From assembly GCA_045594885.1 (NCBI GenBank), contig JAZNZJ010000012.1, forward strand, positions 11,358 through 75,357: a DNA stretch of 64,000 nt, read 5' to 3'. Of this stretch, positions 15,881 to 24,294 are shown one piece after another. The DNA comes from Fimenecus sp045594885. GTDB taxonomy: Bacteria; Bacillota; Clostridia; Oscillospirales; Acutalibacteraceae. The translations under genes were made by a program, and so were the position numbers. The notes under the pieces were generated by a model, which saw only the letters and a list, made by a program, of their open reading frames with translations, made no database searches and was not told the origin of the DNA. Each line of letters starts with the position of its first letter. Position 1 is the first letter of the stretch.

Positions 15881-16846
15881 ATGAATTTTACAGATATTAA
15901 TAATAACGGACTCGTTGAGGGCTTTGCAGTCATAAAACAGTGCGACAAAAAAATGGCTAAAAATGGTAATACATATCTCGACCTTGTGCTTTCCGATAAA
16001 GATGGCGAAATATTCGCAAAGCTTTGGGATTACAATGAAGCTGCTCACGGTAAATATGAAACCGATATGTTTATTAAAGTGAGAGGTGTTATCTCACAGT
16101 ACAATGGTCACGACCAGTTAAAAATTGAAAGAATACGTCCTGTTGCCCCAAGTGATAATGTTGATGTTTCAGATTATGTTAAATCCGCAGATTATACGGG
16201 CGAAGAAATGTATGGTTTTCTTCTTAATACAGTTAACGGATTTAAAGATGAAGAATTGAAGAAGATTGTAACCTATCTTCTTGAGAATAATAAAGAGAAA
16301 ATACTGTATTTTCCTGCAGCATTTCGTCTTCACCACGCAATTCGTTGCGGACTTTTAATGCATACATCATCAATTGTTAAACTTTGTGAGTCGATTTGTG
16401 TGGTTTATCCTTTTGTTAACCGTGAATTGTTAATTTCCGGTGCAGTTCTTCACGATATTGCAAAAACAATAGAATTTGATGTAAAAGATACGGGTATTGC
16501 ATCGGGCTATACAGTAGAGGGAAATCTTTTAGGTCATCTCGTAATGGGTGCAATGATGGTTAAAGAAGCAGGGGAAAAGTTGGGTACTGATAGTGAAAAG
16601 TCAATGCTTTTACAGCATATGATTTTATCGCACCATGGTGAGCCTGAATTCGGTGCGGCAGTAAGACCATTATTCCTTGAAGCAGAGCTTCTTTCACAGC
16701 TCGACTTAATGGATGCACGAATTTACGAAATTATGGATGCAGTCAGCGGAATAAATAAGGGCGAATTTACAAATCGCCTTTGGGCACTTGAAGACAGAAA
16801 ATTCTATAAATACAACGATGCAACCTTAAAGGTTGATATTTTATAA
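15881..16846 (+). CDS. yhaM: YhaM-family 3'-5' exoribonuclease (OB fold + HD domain)
   Basis: YhaM-type enzymes trim RNA (and some DNA) from the 3' end with Mn, using an HD domain. The roughly 321-residue protein has an N-terminal OB-fold nucleic-acid-binding domain (about 1-110) followed by an HD phosphohydrolase domain, with HHAIRCGLLMHT at about 150 and the diagnostic VLHDIAKT at about 189. Length and order match Bacillus YhaM (314). GTG 15872 is in frame, but it belongs to the RBS AGGTG, so ATG 15881 is chosen. Confidence 0.88.
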   Translation: MNFTDINNNGLVEGFAVIKQCDKKMAKNGNTYLDLVLSDKDGEIFAKLWDYNEAAHGKYETDMFIKVRGVISQYNGHDQLKIERIRPVAPSDNVDVSDYVKSADYTGEEMYGFLLNTVNGFKDEELKKIVTYLLENNKEKILYFPAAFRLHHAIRCGLLMHTSSIVKLCESICVVYPFVNRELLISGAVLHDIAKTIEFDVKDTGIASGYTVEGNLLGHLVMGAMMVKEAGEKLGTDSEKSMLLQHMILSHHGEPEFGAAVRPLFLEAELLSQLDLMDARIYEIMDAVSGINKGEFTNRLWALEDRKFYKYNDATLKVDIL

Positions 16847-16853
16847 TATTATT

Positions 16854-17273
16854 ATGATTTTTTTAGTATTTTTTAGTTTGTTAATCGGTATTTTGCTTTT
16901 AATTATTGCTTTTTATAATTTTATTGTTTTCGTTGGGTTTAGAAAAAACAATGTTAAGAAAGTTAATGGTTATTTGCAAAGTGCAAAAAGTGAAAAGAAT
17001 GTTTTTAAAGGTGGAAGAAACGGCAGATGGCATAAGAATTGGGTGAACTATGTCTATTCATATCGTGTGGCTGGAAAAAAATATACCATTTCTGGCGGAA
17101 TTGGGGGTACAAAACAAAATTTAAACACTACTGTGAAAGTCGTTTATCAGAAAAAACATCCCCAAAAAGCATATATTAAAAAGCTAACTTTTCCTATGCA
17201 GATTATATATGCAGTTCTTGTTTTGGTCATAGCATTGATGTTTGTTATCCCGTCAATTTTATATTTAATATAA
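16854..17273 (+). CDS. DUF3592-like membrane protein
   Basis: The roughly 139-residue protein has a transmembrane helix at each end (about 2-26 and 113-136) and a basic middle domain. The middle has YVYSYRVAGKKYTISGGIGG, which resembles the DUF3592 pattern of a Tyr-rich strand and a GKxY turn. No enzymatic motif is visible. The start is uncertain. ATG 16854 lies 8 bases after the yhaM stop with no clear RBS; the alternative TTG 16833 lies inside yhaM. Confidence 0.55.
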   Translation: MIFLVFFSLLIGILLLIIAFYNFIVFVGFRKNNVKKVNGYLQSAKSEKNVFKGGRNGRWHKNWVNYVYSYRVAGKKYTISGGIGGTKQNLNTTVKVVYQKKHPQKAYIKKLTFPMQIIYAVLVLVIALMFVIPSILYLI

Positions 17274-17278
17274 TGTCT

Positions 17279-17301
17279 AAGGCGGAGATTTTCTCCGCCT
17301 T
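17279..17301 (+). terminator. Stem-loop after the DUF3592-like gene
   Basis: AAGGCGGAGA and TCTCCGCCTT form a perfect 10-pair stem with a 3-base loop. The downstream sequence is A/T mixed and not a clear T run, so termination strength is uncertain. Confidence 0.6.
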
Positions 17302-17374
17302 AATAAATTCTTAATAATTTACTTACTTTTATCTTAATTCAAATTATTCTAAAATACCGTTGGAGGTTGAAAAT

Positions 17375-18070
17375 ATGTATAATATTTTAGTTTGTGATGA
17401 TGAAAAAGATATTGTCAATGCCCTTGATATTTATCTTAAATCAGAGGGGTACAACACAATTCTTGCCTACAACGGTTTAGAAGCCTTTGAAAAGGTGCAA
17501 AACGAAGAAATTCACCTTGTGTTAATGGATATTATGATGCCTGTTTTAGACGGCATTAACGCAATGGTGAAAATACGTGAAATCAGTAATATTCCCGTTA
17601 TTCTGCTTACGGCAAAAGGGGAGGATACTGATAAAATTCTCGGGCTTAATGTTGGTGCTGATGACTATGTCACAAAGCCTTTTAATCCCGTTGAGCTTAT
17701 GGCACGTGTAAAATCACAATTACGTCGATATTTGATGCTCGGTGGTGGGAAAATCAGTTCACAGAACATTCAAATAGGCGGAATTGAACTTGACGATACC
17801 GCTAAAAAGGTCACCGTTGACGGTGAAAAAGTTTCACTAACACCAACTGAATATGATATTTTACGTCTGCTTATGCAAAATCCCGATAAGGTCTTTTCAC
17901 CACGAGAAATTTACGTAAAGGTGTGGAGGGATGACCCTTACGGTGGAGAAAATACAGTTGCAGTACATATTCGTCATCTCCGTGAAAAAATCGAAATCAA
18001 CCCTGCCGAGCCACGCTATTTAAAGGTAGTATGGGGGCAGGGGTACAAGATTGAAAGAGGTGTGAGATAA
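17375..18070 (+). CDS. OmpR/VanR-family response regulator
   Basis: The 231-residue protein has a receiver domain (1-120) with the acidic pocket CDDE and phospho-acceptor Asp52 in MDIMMPVLDG, the switch residue in LLTAKGE and the Lys in TKPFNP. An OmpR-type winged helix-turn-helix follows (about 135-230), with LTPTEYDILRLL and VHIRHLREKI. It regulates transcription on phosphorylation by the kinase encoded next. The frame extends to TTG 17360, but RBS TGGAGG (17361-17366) fixes ATG 17375. The target genes are unknown. Confidence 0.95.
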   Translation: MYNILVCDDEKDIVNALDIYLKSEGYNTILAYNGLEAFEKVQNEEIHLVLMDIMMPVLDGINAMVKIREISNIPVILLTAKGEDTDKILGLNVGADDYVTKPFNPVELMARVKSQLRRYLMLGGGKISSQNIQIGGIELDDTAKKVTVDGEKVSLTPTEYDILRLLMQNPDKVFSPREIYVKVWRDDPYGGENTVAVHIRHLREKIEINPAEPRYLKVVWGQGYKIERGVR

Positions 18071-20151
18071 TGAATTTGAAAAGTAATTTTATCGTTAAAT
18101 GTATAGCAATAGTTCTTTTTGCAGTTTTTTTAACCGCTACATTACTGTCATCTGCTTGTCTTATCTTCGGTATAGGCTCAGGTGCGTTTGCAATTGAAAC
18201 AGAACAAAAAGAATGTAAAAAAGAGATTTTAGAGAGTATGCTTTGGTATCCCGCAAGCAGTATTAGACGTGATTTAAAAGATTTTGCTGAACTTGAAGAT
18301 ATTCCTTATGAACACTACAATATTTATCATTCTGAAAATGTTCTGTATGAAATAAAAAATAGCGAAGGTAAAGTTGTTTATTCTAATTTAGATGGTACGG
18401 AAGGTGATATTCACATTTACGATGAATATTCTTTTTCTTTCTTAAGAGAGGAATACAAAAATCAAGCAATACCTACAGATGAACTTTATGAAGAAACAAC
18501 AACTCTTGAATATGAGATGGGTGGTAATGAGCCTGCAACTGGTGTTGAGGTTGTATTGAAACCAAACGATAAATATTATGAAGAAAAGAATTATTCCGTC
18601 GATATTTATTTAAAAGAAAATCTAACTGCCAACGACACTTTTTACTATGCTTCAGAATTCTTTGATTATGTTGCCGAGCACAAAACAGTCTTTACACCAA
18701 TCGCAATAATCTCTGCTATAGCTTCGCTTGTCTTATTTATATTCTTAATGTGTGCATCAGGTCATAAAGAGGGTGTTGAAGACATACATATTTCTCGTTT
18801 TGACCGTTTTCCTGTTGATGTTTTATCAGCAGTTTATATTGGTTTGACTGTGCTTTTAGGATGTGGAATATTCTGGGTATTTGAAACCATTTTAGATGAT
18901 ATGACACAGTACTATTACGATGTAACACTGGGTGTGGCAATACCGTTCTTGGTCGGCCTTTGCATTATCGGTGTAGCACTTGATTTTGCACTTTTGGCAA
19001 TTCTTTCAATGACCTCCGCAGTACGTCTTAAAACCCGAACATATATTAAATCAACTTTGATTTTTATAGTACTTAAATTCCTTTTCAATTTCTTAAAATG
19101 GAATTGGAAAAACATCTGTAAAATCTGCAGAAAATCAGTTGATTTCACAGGTAGAATATTACGTAAAATTCCACTTGTGTGGAAAACTATTTTAATTGTT
19201 ATTGTACTTGGCTTTTTGGAAATACCCATATATGTCATATCCCATGACTGTGGTTTTCCGCTTTGGTTTATTTTTAATGTAGTTTTAGGTGTTATTATAA
19301 TCCTCGTTGCAATTCTTCTAAAGGACATCAAAAAAGGCACAGAAGAAATTGCGAAAGGTAATATTTATAAGAAAATAGACACTAAATATATGTTTCTTGA
19401 TATTAAAGAACACGCAGAAAATATCAATAATATCAATGACGGAATTGCAAAAGCAGTTGCAGAGCAAATGAAATCTGAACGATTCAAAACTGAACTCATT
19501 ACAAATGTTTCGCACGACATCAAAACTCCATTAACATCAATTATTAACTATGTTGATTTGCTTGAAAAGGAAGAAATTAAGAACGAAACTGCAAAAGAGT
19601 ATATTGATGTGTTGTCCCGACAGTCTGCGAGGCTTAAAAAGCTTATCGAAGACTTGCTCGAAGCCTCAAAGGCATCTACGGGAAACATAAGTGTTAATTT
19701 GACTCAATTTGAATTGGGAATTCTACTTACTCAAGCCCTTGGCGAATATGAAGAAAGATTTGCAAAAAATAACTTACAAATAGTTCTAAACAAAACCGAT
19801 GAAATGTTACTCGTAATGGCAGATAATCGTCATATGTGGCGAGTTTTTGATAATGTTCTCAACAATATTGCAAAATACGCACAACCAAACACAAGAGTGT
19901 ATATAGATGCTAACCGTAAAAACGATATTGCCGAAATTAGTTTTCGCAATATTTCAAAAGATGCTCTCAATATTTCGGGCGAGGAGCTTATGGAACGTTT
20001 TGTACGTGGTGACAGCTCACGAAATACCGAGGGCAGTGGTTTAGGACTTTCAATTGCAAAATCTCTTACAGAAGTACAAAATGGTAATCTCGACATAAAA
20101 ATCGATGGCGACCTCTTTAAAGTTCGTTTAGCATTCCCATTAAGTGAATAA
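18070..20151 (+). CDS. Membrane sensor histidine kinase
   Basis: The 693-residue protein has a transmembrane helix at about 9-35 and an extracytoplasmic sensing region of about 165 residues. Then come five or so further helices (about 204-425) and a short linker, the DHp domain with phospho-His482 in VSHDIKTPLTS, and the HATPase domain with the N box (DNVLNNIAKYA) and G box GSGLGLSIAKSL near 655. The multi-helix sensor block is larger than usual for a VanS- or PhoR-like kinase. ATG overlaps the regulator stop by one base. The signal is unknown. Confidence 0.93.
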   Translation: MNLKSNFIVKCIAIVLFAVFLTATLLSSACLIFGIGSGAFAIETEQKECKKEILESMLWYPASSIRRDLKDFAELEDIPYEHYNIYHSENVLYEIKNSEGKVVYSNLDGTEGDIHIYDEYSFSFLREEYKNQAIPTDELYEETTTLEYEMGGNEPATGVEVVLKPNDKYYEEKNYSVDIYLKENLTANDTFYYASEFFDYVAEHKTVFTPIAIISAIASLVLFIFLMCASGHKEGVEDIHISRFDRFPVDVLSAVYIGLTVLLGCGIFWVFETILDDMTQYYYDVTLGVAIPFLVGLCIIGVALDFALLAILSMTSAVRLKTRTYIKSTLIFIVLKFLFNFLKWNWKNICKICRKSVDFTGRILRKIPLVWKTILIVIVLGFLEIPIYVISHDCGFPLWFIFNVVLGVIIILVAILLKDIKKGTEEIAKGNIYKKIDTKYMFLDIKEHAENINNINDGIAKAVAEQMKSERFKTELITNVSHDIKTPLTSIINYVDLLEKEEIKNETAKEYIDVLSRQSARLKKLIEDLLEASKASTGNISVNLTQFELGILLTQALGEYEERFAKNNLQIVLNKTDEMLLVMADNRHMWRVFDNVLNNIAKYAQPNTRVYIDANRKNDIAEISFRNISKDALNISGEELMERFVRGDSSRNTEGSGLGLSIAKSLTEVQNGNLDIKIDGDLFKVRLAFPLSE

Positions 20152-20166
20152 ATTTCTCAACAAAAA

Positions 20167-20205
20167 ACGCGCTTGACTAATTAGTCAAGTGCGTTGCTCT
20201 TTTTA
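20167..20205. terminator. Bidirectional terminator between kinase gene and trmL
   Basis: ACGCGCTTGACTAA is followed directly by its complement TTAGTCAAGTGCGT with one G-U pair. CTCTTTTT follows on the plus strand and TTTTTTG on the minus strand. Confidence 0.85.
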
Positions 20206-20215
20206 AATATGCATT

Positions 20216-20722
20216 TCATTGCTGGTCCGCCCAATTATAATTTCTCAATTCACCACTTTCCAGCAACTGTGGGTAATCCCATTGCCTTAATGTTTCGTAA
20301 ACTCCAATTGCAACTGCATTTGAAAGATTAAGACTTCTTGCCTCATCAATCATTGGAATTCTCACACATTTGTCAGCATTTTCAAAAAGCAATTTTTCGG
20401 GTAATCCCGCAGTTTCCTTGCCAAAAACGAGATATGTATTGTCAGGATATTTCACATCGGAATGTCTTTTTTGTGCTTTTGTTGAAAAATAGAAAAAATT
20501 TCCGCCCTTATTCTTCTCAAAAAACTCTTCCATAGTATCATAATAAGTAATATCAAGCAAATACCAATAGTCAAGACCTGCTCTTTTAAGTTTTTTGTCA
20601 TCGGGAGTAAATCCCATTTTACCCACAAGATGAAGTCTTGCACGTGTTGCGGCGCAAGTTCTTGCCACATTTCCCGTATTCTGTGGAATTTCAGGCTCAA
20701 CCATTACTATATTAAGTGTCAT
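20216..20722 (-). CDS. trmL: tRNA (cytidine(34)-2'-O)-methyltransferase TrmL
   Basis: TrmL is a SPOUT-class methyltransferase that 2'-O-methylates the wobble base of tRNA-Leu isoacceptors. The 168-residue protein has family motifs EPEIPQNTGNVARTCAA at the N terminus, FGKETAGLP in the middle and MIDEARSLNLSNAVAIGVYE at the C-terminal knot that binds AdoMet. The frame can start at GTG 20731, but that overlaps the RBS AAGGTG, so ATG 20722 is chosen. It is a single gene transcribed towards the kinase gene. Confidence 0.94.
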   Translation of the reverse strand: MTLNIVMVEPEIPQNTGNVARTCAATRARLHLVGKMGFTPDDKKLKRAGLDYWYLLDITYYDTMEEFFEKNKGGNFFYFSTKAQKRHSDVKYPDNTYLVFGKETAGLPEKLLFENADKCVRIPMIDEARSLNLSNAVAIGVYETLRQWDYPQLLESGELRNYNWADQQ

Positions 20723-20742
20723 TTTTATCACCTTTATTTTTC

Positions 20743-20785
20743 AAATTATTTCTAAATCAAAGTATAACATTTTTAGAAATAATTT
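20743..20785. promoter_or_regulatory. 14-bp perfect inverted repeat around the trmL -10 region
   Basis: AAATTATTTCTAAA (20743-20756) and TTTAGAAATAATTT (20772-20785) are exact inverted repeats separated by 15 bases. The spacer holds AGTATA (20761-20766), which on the minus strand is TATACT, a possible -10 of trmL with TTTAAA 17 bases upstream. This could be an operator or an RNA hairpin. Confidence 0.5.
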
Positions 20786-20881
20786 TAAATACAAATTCAT
20801 AATTTTTTTATTTCTTTTTCTAAAAATATTATTGCTCGCAAAATTTAATTTGTGAGTAATATGGTTAAAGGAGGAAAAATT

Positions 20882-21061
20882 ATGGATAAGAAACAGGTTG
20901 GAAAAGCCGTTGGTGCAGGTATGCTTGCGGGCTCAGCAGCTCTTGCTATGACGACTGCAATGAGCAATAATTCAACAAAGAAAAAGATGAAAAAAACAGC
21001 TAAAAAGGCAGTAGATACTTTTTCAAACGTTGTAGATAATATGAGCAATATGATGAAATAA
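20882..21061 (+). CDS. Small basic hypothetical protein
   Basis: From ATG 20882 the product has 59 residues: a Gly/Ala-rich weakly hydrophobic segment (about 8-28) followed by a Lys-rich amphipathic stretch KKKMKKTAKKAVDTF and a Met/Asn-rich tail. The RBS AAGGAGG is strong and excludes the longer frame from 20852. It is 13 bases before the deacetylase gene and probably co-transcribed. I do not recognise the family. Composition would allow a membrane- or DNA-associated role, but nothing more can be said. Confidence 0.6.
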   Translation: MDKKQVGKAVGAGMLAGSAALAMTTAMSNNSTKKKMKKTAKKAVDTFSNVVDNMSNMMK

Positions 21062-21074
21062 TGGGGCGAGAATA

Positions 21075-21953
21075 ATGAAATATATTAAAATTATTTCTCT
21101 TATTTCAATATTGTTTTTATTATGTTCATGCAACAGACCACAATACGAACAGATTGATATTATAACAGAAAACAATCAGACAACAAATCAAGATAGTAAG
21201 ATTTCACCTGAAACGTCAGTTTTACCCGAACCTATGGCAGAAAAAGAAAGCCTGTCAACAAAAAAGATTTCTCATAGCTACGGTGTGGCAAAAAACGGTA
21301 CGGCAAACGAAATATCAATAAATGCACAAAAATATTTTGAGAGTAATAATTTCGATGCGTTTTGCCTAGATGCAAAAACAAAAGAAAAAGTTCTTTATCT
21401 TACTTTTGATTGTGGCTATGAGAATGGTTACACGTCAAAAATTCTTGATGTGTTGAAAGCAAAAAATGTAAATGCCACGTTTTTTTGTACGCTTCCACAA
21501 GTAAAAGCAGAACCCGAATTAATAAAAAGAATGATTGATGATGGGCACATTGTTGGTAATCATTCGGTAACGCATCCTTCTTTTGCAGAAATTACTCGTG
21601 AACAAATGATTGAAGAAATAAACGGAATGAATTTATATCTTGAAGAAAATTATAATTACAGTGAACCCTATTTTCGATTCCCGAAGGGTGAATATAATGA
21701 GGTTGCGTTAGAAACAGTGAGTTCATTAGGTTTTAAGAGTGTTTTCTGGTCTTTAGCTTATGCTGATTGGGATTTGAATAATCAAAAGGGGTCAGATTAC
21801 GCACACGATACAGTAGTGTCAAGACTTCATCCCGGTGCAGTAATTTTATTGCATTCAGTATCTCCCGATAATGCAAATGCACTTTCACAAATAATCGATA
21901 GTGCAAGAGCACAGGGCTATGAATTTAAGTCTTTAAGAGATTACCCGAATTAA
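21075..21953 (+). CDS. PdaA-like polysaccharide deacetylase (lipoprotein)
   Basis: The family member PdaA removes the acetyl group from muramic acid so that muramic delta-lactam can form in spore cortex. The 292-residue protein starts with a lipoprotein signal peptide (LLCSC, Cys19), followed by a variable linker and a NodB-type domain. The latter has YLTFDCGYENGYT (motif 1), HSVTHPSFAE (zinc His pair), RFPKGEYN (motif 3) and ILLHSVSPDN near the end. TFDxGYENG is the PdaA form of motif 1. Location near an SASP gene fits sporulation, but a vegetative role remains possible. Confidence 0.87.
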   Translation: MKYIKIISLISILFLLCSCNRPQYEQIDIITENNQTTNQDSKISPETSVLPEPMAEKESLSTKKISHSYGVAKNGTANEISINAQKYFESNNFDAFCLDAKTKEKVLYLTFDCGYENGYTSKILDVLKAKNVNATFFCTLPQVKAEPELIKRMIDDGHIVGNHSVTHPSFAEITREQMIEEINGMNLYLEENYNYSEPYFRFPKGEYNEVALETVSSLGFKSVFWSLAYADWDLNNQKGSDYAHDTVVSRLHPGAVILLHSVSPDNANALSQIIDSARAQGYEFKSLRDYPN

Positions 21954-22046
21954 CAAATTTTTTCAATAATAAAAAACTTTTATCAGTTAACACTACTATT
22001 GCAAACGCAATTGATATAAAATTTGATTGATAAGGGGTGTATTCAG

Positions 22047-22241
22047 ATGTCAAGAGGTAATAAGAACGTAGTACCAGAGGCTCGTGAAGCTCTCGACCGT
22101 TTCAAGATGGAAGCAGCTTCAGAAGTTGGCGTAAATCTTAAGCAGGGCTACAATGGTGACCTTACTTCAAAGCAGGCAGGTAGTGTCGGCGGTCAGATGG
22201 TTAAAAAGATGATTAAGTCATACGAAGAAAATATGAAATAA
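22047..22241 (+). CDS. Alpha/beta-type small acid-soluble spore protein
   Basis: SASPs coat and protect spore DNA and are degraded by GPR at germination. The 64-residue protein has the family pattern VPEAREALDRFKMEAASEVGV, whose E-(A/V)-G region is the GPR cleavage area, then GDLTSKQAGSVGGQMVKKMI, the conserved DNA-binding C-terminal half. The longer frame from 22023 is excluded by RBS AAGGGGTG before ATG 22047. It forms a single-gene unit with its own terminator. A SigG promoter is expected; I saw only a partial TACTA match and do not call it. Confidence 0.95.
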   Translation: MSRGNKNVVPEAREALDRFKMEAASEVGVNLKQGYNGDLTSKQAGSVGGQMVKKMIKSYEENMK

Positions 22242-22256
22242 CCTTCTAAATTAGAA

Positions 22257-22290
22257 GAGCCCGACGGGAATACTCGTCGGGTTCAAATTT
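22257..22290 (+). terminator. Intrinsic terminator of the SASP gene
   Basis: GAGCCCGACG pairs with CGTCGGGTTC with one G-U pair and an 8-base loop, followed by T-rich sequence. Confidence 0.75.
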
Positions 22291-22323
22291 TATAAATTTT
22301 TTCAAAAATAATCATAAAAACTA

Positions 22324-22352
22324 TTGGAAAAATTGATATTATGTTATATAAT
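22324..22352 (+). promoter_or_regulatory. Promoter of the hprK operon
   Basis: TTGGAA (22324-22329) and a perfect TATAAT (22347-22352) are 17 bases apart, about 38 bases before the hprK start. Confidence 0.65.
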
Positions 22353-22389
22353 ATTTTAAATATATATGTATAAAGGGGAGGTAGGCACA

Positions 22390-23358
22390 ATGGCATCTAA
22401 ATATTCTGTTTCATTAGAAAAAATAATCAATGAATTTAGTTTTGAAACCATATATTTACCATGTGACGCATCTGAACTTTCAATCACTTCGCAGGAGGTT
22501 AATCGTCCCGGTTTGTTACTTGCCGGTGCGGACGAATACTTTGACCCTGCACGTGTTCAATATCTTGGACTTTCTGAACTTGAGTTTATAAAATCCTTCA
22601 GTAAAGAAAAGCAACTTGAATGTCTTGACAGACTTTTCAGTAAACAACCTCCCGTTGTAATTATTACAAGAAGTCTTGAACCTCTTGACGGAATGTTGGA
22701 GTATGCAAAAAAATACCGTGTTCCAATTTTGCGTACTGCAGAGGCAACATCTGCAAGTATGTCAACACTCATTTATTTCCTCGGTACTGCATTAGCTCCA
22801 CGTATTACACGTCATGGTGTTCTTGTTGAAGTTTACGGTGAGGGTGTACTCATAGTCGGTGACAGTGGTGTAGGTAAGAGCGAAACCGCAATAGAATTAA
22901 TTAAACGTGGTCATCGTCTTATAGCTGATGATGCTGTTGAAATCAGAAAAGCATCTGCAAAGACACTTGTAGGTTCTGCACCCGATAACATTCGTCACTT
23001 TATTGAGCTTCGAGGTATTGGCATTATCAATGCACGCAGAATTTTTGGTATGGGTGCTGTAAAAATGACCGAAAAAATAAATATGGTTATACAGCTTGAA
23101 CCGTGGGACAATACAAAGGTTTATGACCGAATGGGTCTTGACAATGAGTACATAAATATTATGGATGTTAAAATTCCGCTTACGGTTGTTCCTGTAAAGC
23201 CTGGACGAAATCTTGCAATTATTATTGAATGTGCTGCTATGAATAACCGTCAGAAAAAGATGGGCTATAATGCAGCAAGAGAATTGCTTCATCATCTTGG
23301 TATGGATGATAGTTATGAGCCTAAAGCTCATGAAATTGACATCTGGCAAAACTACTAA
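22390..23358 (+). CDS. hprK: HPr kinase/phosphorylase
   Basis: HprK phosphorylates HPr on Ser46 in response to glycolytic intermediates and drives carbon catabolite control in Firmicutes. The 322-residue protein has an N-terminal regulatory domain (about 1-130) and a C-terminal kinase domain with Walker A GDSGVGKSETA at about 157. The HprK signature ELRGIGIINARRIFG follows at about 205. The start is ATG 22390 behind GGGGAGG; the longer frame from 22366 is not needed. It leads a nine-gene operon that runs to 29048. Confidence 0.96.
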   Translation: MASKYSVSLEKIINEFSFETIYLPCDASELSITSQEVNRPGLLLAGADEYFDPARVQYLGLSELEFIKSFSKEKQLECLDRLFSKQPPVVIITRSLEPLDGMLEYAKKYRVPILRTAEATSASMSTLIYFLGTALAPRITRHGVLVEVYGEGVLIVGDSGVGKSETAIELIKRGHRLIADDAVEIRKASAKTLVGSAPDNIRHFIELRGIGIINARRIFGMGAVKMTEKINMVIQLEPWDNTKVYDRMGLDNEYINIMDVKIPLTVVPVKPGRNLAIIIECAAMNNRQKKMGYNAARELLHHLGMDDSYEPKAHEIDIWQNY

Positions 23359-23375
23359 AGAAAGAGGTTATATTA

Positions 23376-24290
23376 GTGTACAAAAAAGTTGCTTTATATG
23401 CCAAATCCATTGGTGCAGAGGTTGTTGAAAATGCATCTATGAGTAAATATACAAGTTTCAAATGTGGCGGTAACGCAAGTTTTTTGATTATCCCTGAGTC
23501 ACTTGAACAGATTAAATTGATTCTTAAAAAGGCTTCTGATAATAATGTAACTCCTTTGGTAATTGGTAATGGTTCAAATCTTTTGGTTACTGATGATGGT
23601 ATTGAGGGAATTGTAATTAAAATAGGGTCGAAAATATCTAATATTGAACTTGTTGACGATACTACAATCCTGTGTGAAGCGGGCGCTTCAATGAAAAGTC
23701 TTTGTATGTTTGCACTTGAGAACTCGCTTTCGGGACTCGAATTCGCATATGGTATTCCAGGTACTCTCGGCGGTGCTGTTTATATGAATGCAGGTGCGTA
23801 TGGCGGAGAAATGAAGGACGTTTTGTTCAAATGCACCCATATTGATAATAATGGCAATGTTAACTCATTTGATAAAGATAATTTGAATTTAGGCTATCGT
23901 CGTAGTGTATATACAGAAAATGGTTATACAATTCTTTCTGCTGTTTTAAAGCTTAGAAAAGCAGATAAAACAGAAATTAAAGAGGCGATGGACGATAAGC
24001 TACGCCGAAGAAAAGAAAAGCAACCTCTTGAATATCCAAGTGCGGGAAGTACATTTAAACGTCCCGAAGGATATTTTGCAGGTGCACTTATTGAACAAAG
24101 TGGGCTCAAGGGTTATACAGTGGGCGGTGCTCAAGTTAGTGAAAAACACGCAGGTTTTGTAATAAATAAGGGCGGTGCTACTGCAACTGACATAATAAAT
24201 CTTATTGCTGATGTGCAGAAAAAAGTATTTGAAAATTCAGGCGTCCACCTTGAACCTGAAGTGAAGATAATAGGAAAGAGATTGGGATAA
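23376..24290 (+). CDS. murB: UDP-N-acetylenolpyruvoylglucosamine reductase
   Basis: MurB is the FAD enzyme that makes UDP-N-acetylmuramic acid, the second committed step of peptidoglycan synthesis. The 304-residue type II MurB shows the FAD-binding segment NGSNLLVTDDGIEG, the conserved GIPGTLGGAVYMNAGAYGGE, the catalytic Ser in PSAGSTFKRP and the catalytic Glu in HLEPEVK. The start is GTG 23376 behind AAGAGG. The gene lies 17 bases after hprK and 4 before rapZ, the arrangement common in Clostridia. Confidence 0.96.
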   Translation: MYKKVALYAKSIGAEVVENASMSKYTSFKCGGNASFLIIPESLEQIKLILKKASDNNVTPLVIGNGSNLLVTDDGIEGIVIKIGSKISNIELVDDTTILCEAGASMKSLCMFALENSLSGLEFAYGIPGTLGGAVYMNAGAYGGEMKDVLFKCTHIDNNGNVNSFDKDNLNLGYRRSVYTENGYTILSAVLKLRKADKTEIKEAMDDKLRRRKEKQPLEYPSAGSTFKRPEGYFAGALIEQSGLKGYTVGGAQVSEKHAGFVINKGGATATDIINLIADVQKKVFENSGVHLEPEVKIIGKRLG

Positions 24291-24294
24291 ATAT

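Noticed and set aside
17300..17350. Possible OmpR-type direct repeats before the response regulator
   Set aside because: TTCTTAAT and TCTTAATT are short and A/T-rich and the spacing is not typical.
21963..22046. SigG promoter before the SASP gene
   Set aside because: A TACTA element is present, but no -35 match was found at 17-18 bases, so it cannot be supported.
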